DNA of 64,000 nt from Actinomycetes bacterium. Its GTDB lineage: Bacteria > Actinomycetota > Actinomycetes > Propionibacteriales > Propionibacteriaceae. Each line of letters begins with the position of its first letter. Within the stretch, counting starts at the first letter, position 1. The stretch covers positions 1 to 64,000 of the forward strand of contig JAEVYS010000056.1 in assembly GCA_023392635.1 (NCBI GenBank), read 5' to 3'. A program made the translations under genes and the position numbers. Of the stretch, positions 49,300 through 56,490 are shown in pieces. The notes under the pieces were generated by a model. It saw nothing but the letters and a program-made list of their open reading frames with translations, was not told where the DNA came from and made no database searches.

Positions 49300-50865
49300 T
49301 CAGGGCAGGTGGAAAGAAGCCGTCAGCATGTTGTGGTCCGACGGGATCGTGCCGATGAAGCGGCCGGCCGTGTCGACGTTCACCACCGTGCGGGTCTGGC
49401 CGACGCGCACGCTCGGGGAGAAGAAGATGTAGTCCACGGTCGTGCCCAGAGTCCAGATGGTGCGCCGGGCGCGTCGTTCCATGCCGTTGTAGGAGTTGTA
49501 CACGGCGTCGATCACGTGCTCCGCGGTCGGCCGCGCGGGTACGTAGGTGGCGTTCGCGTCACCCTTGGGGTCGACCAGTCCACCACCGGTGAACGTGGTG
49601 TACGCGGCATTGGACGGCTTGCTGGCGCGGCTGGAGTTCATGTCCCCGGCGACCACCACCGGGTGGCCGGACGTGTTCTCGGTCGCGATCAGGGCCAGGA
49701 TCTCCCGCGCCTGCCGTGCCCGGGCGCTGGTCGCCTTCGTTGCGGTCGACCCGCTCGGCTCGAGGTGGGTGTCCACCACGAAGACCCGCTTGCCGCTCTG
49801 GATGTCCTGCAGCACCGCCCACACCGCATAACGCGGGGATGTCCCCAACGTCCACAGCTTCTTCGACCCGGCCCGCAACACCGTCAGCCGGCGGGTGTCG
49901 TAGGCCAGGTGGGTGCCGCTGGAGTACGCGGTCGTGACGTAGGCGTAGCGCCCGCCGAGCATCTGCAGGACGTCGGTGTACTGGGGGACCTTCGCACCGC
50001 CGGTACTGGTGACCTTGGTCGGGATCGCCTCCTGCAGCGCAAGGATGTCGGCGTCCGCAGCCTTGATGTTGGCGACGACCGCGGAACGCCGGCTCGCCCA
50101 CGAGGGGGAGGGGCCGGTCTTGAGGATGTTGTAGCTGGCGATGGTCAGTTCCGGCGAGGCCACGCTGTCGGGGGTCGCCACCGTGAAGGCGTTCGAGTAG
50201 TCACTGAGGCCGTCGCCGTCCGCGGAGAGCACGCGGAGGCGCAGGTAGTACGTCGTCCCGGCACGGAGACCGGTCAGCACGCCGCCAGCCACGGCGAAGT
50301 CCGCGGACGGCCACGAGTTCACGTCGCCGGAGTCCGATGTGCTGTACCGCACCCGGTAGCGCACGCCGGGGCCGCGCTCGGACCAGGACAGGTAGAGCGA
50401 ACTCGCACTGGCCACCGTCGCCCTCAGCCGGCTCGGCGGGAGCAACGTGTTGTCCGCGGCAGCGGCGGCGGTGCGGGTGGGGACGACCTTCGAGTAGCCC
50501 GCGAGGTCACCGCGAGAGGCATTCAGCGGCTTGACCTGGAAGTAGTAGCCGGTGTCCGGGCTGAGCCTCGCCCCGGTTCCGGCCGGGTTCGGATCCACCC
50601 GGGTCCAGTCGTAGTGCGTCGTCGCCACGTCGATCGTCCTCGGACTCGACATGGACGAACTGGTCGAGATGCGCACCCGGTAGAGCGCCGCGCCCGGGAA
50701 CGCGTCCCACGCCAGGCTGACGCCTGTGCTCGCGACGTCGCTGACGGCCAGGCCCATGGGCGTGGCCGCCTGGGCGGGCATGACACCCGTCAGCGCCAGG
50801 GCGAGAGTGAGGAGGAGTGTCCAGACGCGGGAACGCGTCCCGCCGGGGAGTCGGGTGCCTGTCAC
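49300..50865 (-). CDS. Secreted endonuclease/exonuclease/phosphatase-family enzyme with FN3 domains
   Basis: A 521-aa exported enzyme and paralogue of the protein encoded at 44371-45873. The signal peptide has WTLLLTLALALTGVMPAQA; two fibronectin-III domains follow (about 35-130 and 140-245), then the EEP catalytic domain with IASYNILKTGPSPSWASRR, ILALQEAIPTKV, FVVDTHLEPSGS, VVVAGDMNSSRASKPS, TVDYIFFSP and PSDHNMLTASF. All metal and catalytic positions are kept. The GTG at 50865 is preferred (ggaaggg 6 nt upstream) over the ATG at 50880. A TTGAGA-N17-TACCGT promoter lies at 50931-50959 beside possible Pho-type repeats, suggesting regulation by phosphate. Confidence 0.87.
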   Translation of the reverse strand: MTGTRLPGGTRSRVWTLLLTLALALTGVMPAQAATPMGLAVSDVASTGVSLAWDAFPGAALYRVRISTSSSMSSPRTIDVATTHYDWTRVDPNPAGTGARLSPDTGYYFQVKPLNASRGDLAGYSKVVPTRTAAAAADNTLLPPSRLRATVASASSLYLSWSERGPGVRYRVRYSTSDSGDVNSWPSADFAVAGGVLTGLRAGTTYYLRLRVLSADGDGLSDYSNAFTVATPDSVASPELTIASYNILKTGPSPSWASRRSAVVANIKAADADILALQEAIPTKVTSTGGAKVPQYTDVLQMLGGRYAYVTTAYSSGTHLAYDTRRLTVLRAGSKKLWTLGTSPRYAVWAVLQDIQSGKRVFVVDTHLEPSGSTATKATSARARQAREILALIATENTSGHPVVVAGDMNSSRASKPSNAAYTTFTGGGLVDPKGDANATYVPARPTAEHVIDAVYNSYNGMERRARRTIWTLGTTVDYIFFSPSVRVGQTRTVVNVDTAGRFIGTIPSDHNMLTASFHLP

Positions 50866-50930
50866 GTCGAGCCCTTCCATGGTGTGCTGAGGCCGTGCTC
50901 GCAACCCCCCGTCGCGCGCCTGACCCCACG

Positions 50931-50959
50931 ACGGTAACCCATGGGTGAGAAGTTCTCAA
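50931..50959 (-). promoter_or_regulatory. Promoter with -35 and -10 boxes for the secreted nuclease gene
   Basis: On the minus strand TTGAGA (50954-50959), a 17-nt spacer, then TACCGT (50931-50936). This is one of the few promoters in the window with a recognisable -35 box. The leader before the GTG at 50865 is about 60 nt. Confidence 0.5.
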
Positions 50960-50969
50960 CTTGTTCTCA
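50952..50969. promoter_or_regulatory. 11-bp direct repeats resembling a Pho box
   Basis: GTTCTCA at 50952-50958 and again at 50963-50969, exactly 11 bp apart, the spacing of PhoP direct-repeat units (GTTCACC) in streptomycetes. They overlap the -35 box of the nuclease promoter. The match to the consensus is partial and the strand is opposite to the gene. Confidence 0.3.
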
Positions 50970-50988
50970 GAAAACTGTGGCGCGGATG

Positions 50989-51657
50989 TCAAGCAGTGGT
51001 TGAGGCCTTCGGCCTCCCGGCGCCGCGATGGGCCCGAGCCGGGCGGCGGGACAGCACATCCCACACAGCCTTGAGGTTGGCCGCGAACTCGCGGCGGACA
51101 CCATGTGACCACGTCCCGCCGGCAACCCGGACGGTGTCGTCCCCGACCCCCCAGGCGTCCATGCCCAGCGCCCGACAGATCGCGAGGGCACGTGGCAGGT
51201 GGTAGCTCTGCGTGACCACGGCCAGCCGGCGCACCCCGAAGACGTCCCTGGCTCTCAGGCACGAGTCGTAGGTGTCGACGCCGGCAGGGTCGATGAGCAG
51301 CGACGACTCCGGCACCCCGCGGGCAACCAGGTAGTCGCGCATGGCTGCGGTCTCGTCGTAGAAGGGTGAGCGGCCGTCACCGGAGAGCAGCAGGCGCGTC
51401 GCGAGTCCGCGCCGGTACAGCTCCAGCGCCAGGTCGAGCCGTGCGCGCAGGAAACGGGACGGCACGCCGTTGGCGAGCACTTCCGCCCCGAGCACGAGGG
51501 CCACGTCCTGGCGGGGCAGACGGTCGGGACCGACGCTGCGGGAGCGAGCGGCGAGCCGCACCCCGAGTCCCAGGCCGACGACCGCGGCCAGGGCTGCGCC
51601 GGAAAACCCCAGCGCCCAGCGGCGGACCCTCGTGGCCGGCTCCTCGCGACGCGTCAT
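50989..51657 (-). CDS. YdcF/SanA-like DUF218 membrane protein
   Basis: A 222-aa protein with one N-terminal membrane segment (about 13-34) and a DUF218 domain facing outside. Family blocks are QDVALVLGAEVLANGVPS, DLALELYRRGLATRLLLSGD, YDETAAMRDYLVARGVP and VVTQSYHLPRALAICRALGM. The SanA subgroup has been linked to envelope integrity and vancomycin tolerance at high temperature in enterobacteria, and ElyC to peptidoglycan lipid carrier use. The start at 51657 is leaderless. The gene stands at the left edge of the teichoic-acid locus, divergent from its first gene. Confidence 0.85.
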   Translation of the reverse strand: MTRREEPATRVRRWALGFSGAALAAVVGLGLGVRLAARSRSVGPDRLPRQDVALVLGAEVLANGVPSRFLRARLDLALELYRRGLATRLLLSGDGRSPFYDETAAMRDYLVARGVPESSLLIDPAGVDTYDSCLRARDVFGVRRLAVVTQSYHLPRALAICRALGMDAWGVGDDTVRVAGGTWSHGVRREFAANLKAVWDVLSRRPARAHRGAGRPKASTTA

Positions 51658-51663
51658 GGCGAC

Positions 51664-51669
51664 AGCCTA
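51664..51669 (-). promoter_or_regulatory. -10 box, leaderless start of YdcF-like gene
   Basis: TAGGCT on the minus strand, 6 nt before the ATG at 51657. Confidence 0.55.
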
Positions 51670-51710
51670 TGTTCCGGGGGCGGCCCGCCCGACCGGCAGC
51701 AGCCCGGCCA

Positions 51711-51716
51711 TAGAAT
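51711..51716 (+). promoter_or_regulatory. -10 box of the cytidylyltransferase-oxidoreductase gene
   Basis: TAGAAT. The leader would be about 30 nt and contains aggag (51742-51746) 7 nt before the GTG at 51754. An ATG at 51715 lies within this box and cannot be the start. Confidence 0.5.
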
Positions 51717-51753
51717 GACTCGACCCACACCCGGGCGACCCAGGAGTTCCACC

Positions 51754-53079
51754 GTGCGCGTCATCACCTACGGAACCTTCGACCTGTTCCACGAGGGGCA
51801 CCGGAGGCTGCTCGAGCGTGCCCGGGCGCTCGGCGACCACCTGATCGTGGGCGTCACCACCCAGCAGTACGACGACGCGCGGGGGAAGCTGAACGTGCGC
51901 CAGAGCCTGATGGACAGGATTCGTGCCGTCGAGGCCACCGGACTCGCCGACGAGGTGATCGTCGAGGAGTACGAGGGTCAGAAGATCAACGACATCCAGC
52001 GCCTGGGCGTGGACATCTTCGCCATCGGTTCGGACTGGACGGGCAAGTTCGACTATCTCAAGGACTACTGCCGGGTGGTCTACCTCGAGCGCACCAAGGG
52101 TGTCTCGAGCAGCCAGCTCCGCCAGGACCAGGAGCCGACGCTCGACCTCGGTATCGTCGGCGCCGGACGCATCGCCCGACGGATGGTCAGGGAGGCCCGG
52201 TTCGTCTCGGGCGTCAATGTGGACGCGGTCCACAGCCGCGACCCCCTGCGTGCGCAGGCGTTCGCCGACGACCTGGAGCTCGGGCAGGTGTACGCGAACT
52301 ACGCCGACCTGCTCGCACACTGCAACGCGGTCTACGTCGCGAGCCCGCACGGCGCCCACTACGAGCACGTCAAGGCGGCGATCGCAGCGGGGGTGCACGT
52401 CCTGTGCGAGAAGCCGATCGCGCTCAGCGCCGCCCAGGCTCAGGAACTCTTCGATGCGGCGGCCTCCGCGGGAGTCGTGCTCCTGGAGGCGCTGAAGACC
52501 GCCTTCCTGCCGGGCTTCCAGAGGTTGGTGGGAGTGGCTCGCAGCGGCTCCATCGGCGACATCAGGATGGTGGACGCCACCTTCACGAAGCTGGTCGCCG
52601 ACGGCCGTGAACTCCAGCCACCCGACGGCGGCAGCGTGTCGGAGCTCGGGAGCTACCCGCTCCTGGCGATCGTGAAGCTCCTCGGGCTCGACCACACCGC
52701 GATCACCGCCAGGTCCTTCCGCGAGGACACGGAGGTGGACGTGTTCTGCCGCATCACGCTTGACTACCCGCACGCGGTCGCGACGGCCACCACGGGGCTG
52801 GGGGTCAAGGCTGAGGGTGATCTCGTCGTCGCCGGCACGAGGGGCTACGTGTACGTTCCGGCCCCCTGGTGGCTGACCGAGCACTTCGAGACCCGCTTCG
52901 AGGACTCGACGCGGAATCGTCGCTTCTACTACAAGCTCGAGGGCGACGGGCTCCGGTACGAGGTCGCTGAGTTCGCGTCGATGATCCGGGACGGCAGCCG
53001 TCGCTCGTTCCTGCTCAGGCCGGAGGAGTCCGTCGCGATCGCCGGCATCATCGAGAACGTCCGCCGCTCCGCGGGCTGA
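51754..53079 (+). CDS. Fusion: glycerol-3-phosphate cytidylyltransferase-like + Gfo/Idh/MocA oxidoreductase
   Basis: A 441-aa two-domain enzyme. Residues 1-128 are a TagD-type cytidylyltransferase: YGTFDLFHEGHRRLLERA (the H-x-G-H motif is HEGH), the TTQQYDDARGK loop, AIGSDWTGKFDYL and a RTKGVSSSQLR tail that corresponds to the R-T-x-G-x-S-T-S motif. Residues about 133-441 are a Gfo/Idh/MocA dehydrogenase with LGIVGAGRIARRMVREA (NAD(P) site), VASPHGAHYEHVKAAIAAGV and the LCEKPIALS motif with its catalytic Lys. The combination suggests a sugar-phosphate or polyol step coupled to CDP activation for a teichoic-acid-like polymer. The first substrate is unknown; CDP-glycerol is only one option. Confidence 0.85.
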   Translation: MRVITYGTFDLFHEGHRRLLERARALGDHLIVGVTTQQYDDARGKLNVRQSLMDRIRAVEATGLADEVIVEEYEGQKINDIQRLGVDIFAIGSDWTGKFDYLKDYCRVVYLERTKGVSSSQLRQDQEPTLDLGIVGAGRIARRMVREARFVSGVNVDAVHSRDPLRAQAFADDLELGQVYANYADLLAHCNAVYVASPHGAHYEHVKAAIAAGVHVLCEKPIALSAAQAQELFDAAASAGVVLLEALKTAFLPGFQRLVGVARSGSIGDIRMVDATFTKLVADGRELQPPDGGSVSELGSYPLLAIVKLLGLDHTAITARSFREDTEVDVFCRITLDYPHAVATATTGLGVKAEGDLVVAGTRGYVYVPAPWWLTEHFETRFEDSTRNRRFYYKLEGDGLRYEVAEFASMIRDGSRRSFLLRPEESVAIAGIIENVRRSAG

Positions 53080-53088
53080 TCGGTCCGG

Positions 53089-54798
53089 TCAGGCGACGTA
53101 CTTGCGGGCGATGCGGACGAACCTGTCGACGATCTGGTCGGTCGGGGTGTCGGTCAGGTAGTAGTCACGCATCGCAGCGCGCACGGGCGCCTTGGGGTCC
53201 GCCCCCAGCATGTCCTCGAGGAGGGCGCCGATCCCCACCGCGTCCCCGTCCTGGACGTCGAAGACATACGCAGCGGCGGCCATCGGGAACTCCTCGACGA
53301 ACGCCTCGCCGTGGGCGGAGACGGCCGCCATGGCGAAGGGCTTGCCCGAACTGAGGAAGTCCGACACCACGCTGGACACGTCGGAGACCATCGCGTCGGA
53401 GGCGTTGAAGCAGTCGGCCACGGTCATCGTCTCTTCGGCGAGCGCACCGAAGACGTGCTCACGCCCCGTGTCCTTCGCGTCGGCCTCGAGGAGGGCGATG
53501 ATGCGGTCACAGGCATCGGCGTTGCCCTTGTGGCGGCGCGCGTACGGGTGCGGGCGGAAGATGACGGTGCAACCGCGGGCCAGCATGGCCTCCACGATGG
53601 CCGGTCCGGCGGGCAGCGAGCTGTAGTCGGAGTCCTCGTAGAAGCCGGACCAGGTCGGGCTGTAGAGGACGGTCGGATGGGCGACCGAACCGATCGGGCC
53701 GACGGCACGCGCCACGTTCTCCAACTGGGGACGGCTGACCATCTCGAACTGGTCGGCACGCGTCGCCACCCCGTGCTTGGCGAACCGGTCGATCGCCGCC
53801 TGGCCGGCCACGAAGTTCTTGTCGTACTGGCGGAAGGTCGGGCTGACGCTCGCGATCTTGTCGCTGTCGCCATGGTTCAACTGGATGTGCGTGAGCTGCG
53901 GGAACCGGATCATGTGCGAGTTGCGCACCGCCGTGTTGGCGTAGAAGACCGCCTTCAGCGACGGGCACAGGATCCGGTCGAGGTCCTCGAGACGGACACG
54001 CAGGATGACCGGCGCCGACGTGAGCTTCGTGACTTCAGCGAAGTTCGCCGGGGTACGGACCAGGACGAAGTAGGGCACGCCGATCCGGTCGAGGTAGGGC
54101 AGCCACATCGCGGCCTGGTAGGCGGTGCCGGCCGGGGCCTGCCAGTGGAAGGCGAAGGACGGCTTCATCGCCTTCAGGATCTTGGGTAGCTGCTTCTCGA
54201 ACCGGTTGCGCCGGATGAGGTAGCGGGCGGCCTGGGCGGTGATGACGACCGCGAGGACGATCGCCACGACGGCGGCCAGGGTTGCCGGCACCTGGGTCAC
54301 GTCCAGGAATCCGGACGCCACCACCAACACCATGCCGAGGGTGTCGACGGCGAACAGGAGGTTGGCCAGCGCCTGCGACGGCAGGGGGACGTCCCACCCG
54401 GGAATGTTGGCCGATTGCGGAACGGCGGCGCGCACCGGACGGCGGATCGCCGACTCCGCGACGATCATCAGGCAGATCAGGGCGCCGGCGGCGACCGCCC
54501 ACCACGTCGCCCCGTCCGCCAGGTCGATGTCGAGGGCTGCAAGAACGAGCAGGATCCGGGCCGTGCTCGCCGTCCCGATCAGCTGCGGTACCGCGCCCTT
54601 CTCGCGCCTCACCGACACCAGCAAGGACGCCGTCAGCCCGAGCACGAGCAGGGTGGAGACCGCCAGCAGGGCGGCTGCCCAGCCACTGTTGGGTGAAGCG
54701 AGAGCGGTGACGACGGCGGCGACGGCGACGGCGTCGCAAAGGATCGTGAAACCACCCACCGCCCGGAAGATGTAGCGCAAGGAGGAGAAGTTGATCAT
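53089..54798 (-). CDS. TagF-like polyol phosphotransferase with N-terminal membrane domain (1)
   Basis: A 569-aa polymerase-like enzyme of the CDP-glycerol glycerophosphotransferase family. It has five N-terminal membrane segments (to about residue 185) and a cytoplasmic GT-B-like domain. The CDP-polyol site is marked by HIQLNHGDSDKIASVSPTFR, FVAGQAAIDRFAKHGV, IFRPHPYARRH and SDVSSVVSDFLSSGKPF, equivalents of the H-G, R-x-H-P and S-D-x-S-S motifs of TagF. It would add glycerol- or ribitol-phosphate units to a membrane-linked chain. Its convergent position (9 nt from the TagD fusion) and divergent start from the Acs1-like gene place it in the locus. No clear ribosome site precedes the ATG at 54798. 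Confidence 0.83.
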   Translation of the reverse strand: MINFSSLRYIFRAVGGFTILCDAVAVAAVVTALASPNSGWAAALLAVSTLLVLGLTASLLVSVRREKGAVPQLIGTASTARILLVLAALDIDLADGATWWAVAAGALICLMIVAESAIRRPVRAAVPQSANIPGWDVPLPSQALANLLFAVDTLGMVLVVASGFLDVTQVPATLAAVVAIVLAVVITAQAARYLIRRNRFEKQLPKILKAMKPSFAFHWQAPAGTAYQAAMWLPYLDRIGVPYFVLVRTPANFAEVTKLTSAPVILRVRLEDLDRILCPSLKAVFYANTAVRNSHMIRFPQLTHIQLNHGDSDKIASVSPTFRQYDKNFVAGQAAIDRFAKHGVATRADQFEMVSRPQLENVARAVGPIGSVAHPTVLYSPTWSGFYEDSDYSSLPAGPAIVEAMLARGCTVIFRPHPYARRHKGNADACDRIIALLEADAKDTGREHVFGALAEETMTVADCFNASDAMVSDVSSVVSDFLSSGKPFAMAAVSAHGEAFVEEFPMAAAAYVFDVQDGDAVGIGALLEDMLGADPKAPVRAAMRDYYLTDTPTDQIVDRFVRIARKYVA

Positions 54799-54937
54799 TG
54801 CGACGTGAGGAGTCTTTCGAGGAGGTGTGGAAATCTCGCGGGCAATCTACCAGACGGGCCCGATCCCCCCGGGCGGTGGGGAATGGCCGCCACCTCCCCC
54901 CGCGAGCGTGGGACACGTGGTGCCCGACCGCCTCCGA

Positions 54938-54943
54938 TAGGGT
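54938..54943 (+). promoter_or_regulatory. -10 box of the Acs1-like gene
   Basis: TAGGGT. The leader is about 20 nt with gaaggga before the ATG at 54970. Confidence 0.45.
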
Positions 54944-54969
54944 GGTGAGCCGACAGAAGGGACCCCCAC

Positions 54970-56445
54970 ATGAGCTCAGCACGCCGCACCATCGGAGTGA
55001 TCCTCGCCGGTGGCACGGGATCGCGGGTGGGACTGTCCATCCCGAAGCAGTTGCTGAAGATCGCCGGACGGCCCGTCATCGAGCACACCCTGGCGATCTT
55101 CCAGGACGCCGAGGTGATCGACGAGATCTTCATCATGATGCACCCCGACCACCTTGCCGCCGCCGAGACCATCGCCGCCAAGTTCCCCAAGGTCAGCAAG
55201 GTCCTCAACGGGGGCGGGACGCGGAACGACACCTCCTTCGCCGCCGTGGCTGCGCTCGGTGAGGATGCCGATCCCGACACCCGGCTGCTGTTCCATGACG
55301 CGGTGCGCCCGCTGCTCGACACCCGGATCATCGACGATCTCGTGGCGGCCCTCGACTCCTACGACGCGGTCGACGTGGCGATCCCCTCTGCAGACACCAT
55401 CATCGAGGTGAACGCCGACGATGAGATCGTCGACATCCCCGACCGCAGTCGCCTGCGGCGCGGCCAGACGCCCCAGGCGTTCCGCCTCGACACCCTCCGC
55501 CGCGCCTACCTGATCGCCAGGCAGGATCCGGACTTCCTGCCGGCCGACGACTGCTCGGTCATCCTCAAGTACCTGCCCGAGGTGCCGATCGCCGTCGTTC
55601 GCGGCGCGGAGCACAACATGAAGATCACCGAGCCCATCGACATCTTCATCGCTGACAAGCTGTTCCAGATCGGGTCGACCGTTGCCCCGCCGCCGACCAG
55701 TGTCGAGGAGTACCGCTCGAAGCTCGCCGGCAAGGTCATGGTGGTGCTGGGGGGGAGCTACGGGATCGGCGGCGACATCGTCGAGATGGCGCGGGGCTTC
55801 GGCGCGGTCGTCCACTCGTTCAGCCGCACGCAGACCGGTACCGACGTGTCCCATCCCGAGGATGTCGAGAAGGCGCTCGCCGACGCGCACGCCGCGTCCG
55901 GCCGGATCGACTACGTGGTCGTGACCGCCGGGATCCTCAATCGCGGGCGCCTTGCGGACGTGCCGATGGACGAGATCCTGGACGGCATCAGGGTGAACTA
56001 CTACGCCCCCGTCCTCACCGCCCGGTTCGCCCACCGCTACCTGCAGGAGACGCACGGCCATCTCGTGTTCTTCACGTCCAGCTCGTACACCCGCGGCCGC
56101 GCCGACTACTCGGTGTACTCATCGACCAAGGCAGCAGTGGTGAACCTCACCCAGGCGCTCGCCGACGAGTGGTCCTCCGAGGGAATCCAGGTCAACGTGA
56201 TCAATCCGGAGCGGGCAGGCACCCCCATGCGCACGAAGGCTTTCGGCAAGGAGCCGGACGGTTCACTGCTGTCGTCCCAGGCGGTGGCCCTCACGACCAT
56301 CGACGTCCTCCTCTCCGGGCTCACCGGCCACGTGATCGACGTCCGGCGCGAGGAGCCGGGCAGGGTCGGGATGTCCCGATCGGAGCTCGAGGCCACGCGC
56401 ATCGCCGCTGCCCTCGCCGAGGTCGGGAACGCGGCCGAGGTCTAG
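54970..56445 (+). CDS. Bifunctional cytidylyltransferase/SDR reductase (Acs1/Bcs1-like, CDP-ribitol)
   Basis: A 491-aa two-domain enzyme. Residues about 1-235 are an IspD/TarI-type cytidylyltransferase with VILAGGTGSRVGLSIPKQLL, LFHDAVRPLLD, RRGQTPQAFRL and EHNMKITEPIDIFIA. Residues about 255-490 are a short-chain dehydrogenase: VMVVLGGSYGIGGDIVEMA, TAGILNRGRL, a Ser in FFTSSSYTRGRADYSVYSSTKAA and the catalytic Tyr-x-x-x-Lys in YSSTK. The order matches Haemophilus Acs1/Bcs1, where the reductase turns ribulose 5-phosphate into ribitol 5-phosphate and the other half makes CDP-ribitol. That function is likely but unproved here. The next gene, a polymerase, follows after 45 nt. Confidence 0.85.
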   Translation: MSSARRTIGVILAGGTGSRVGLSIPKQLLKIAGRPVIEHTLAIFQDAEVIDEIFIMMHPDHLAAAETIAAKFPKVSKVLNGGGTRNDTSFAAVAALGEDADPDTRLLFHDAVRPLLDTRIIDDLVAALDSYDAVDVAIPSADTIIEVNADDEIVDIPDRSRLRRGQTPQAFRLDTLRRAYLIARQDPDFLPADDCSVILKYLPEVPIAVVRGAEHNMKITEPIDIFIADKLFQIGSTVAPPPTSVEEYRSKLAGKVMVVLGGSYGIGGDIVEMARGFGAVVHSFSRTQTGTDVSHPEDVEKALADAHAASGRIDYVVVTAGILNRGRLADVPMDEILDGIRVNYYAPVLTARFAHRYLQETHGHLVFFTSSSYTRGRADYSVYSSTKAAVVNLTQALADEWSSEGIQVNVINPERAGTPMRTKAFGKEPDGSLLSSQAVALTTIDVLLSGLTGHVIDVRREEPGRVGMSRSELEATRIAAALAEVGNAAEV

Positions 56446-56490
56446 CGGGCGGGCCAGCCCGCGACCGGACACGCTGCCAGAGGACGGAAC

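Noticed and set aside
51715..51753. ATG at 51715 as start of the TagD fusion gene
   Set aside because: It lies inside the TAGAAT -10 box and adds 13 residues before the conserved first strand. The GTG at 51754 has an aggag site at the right distance.
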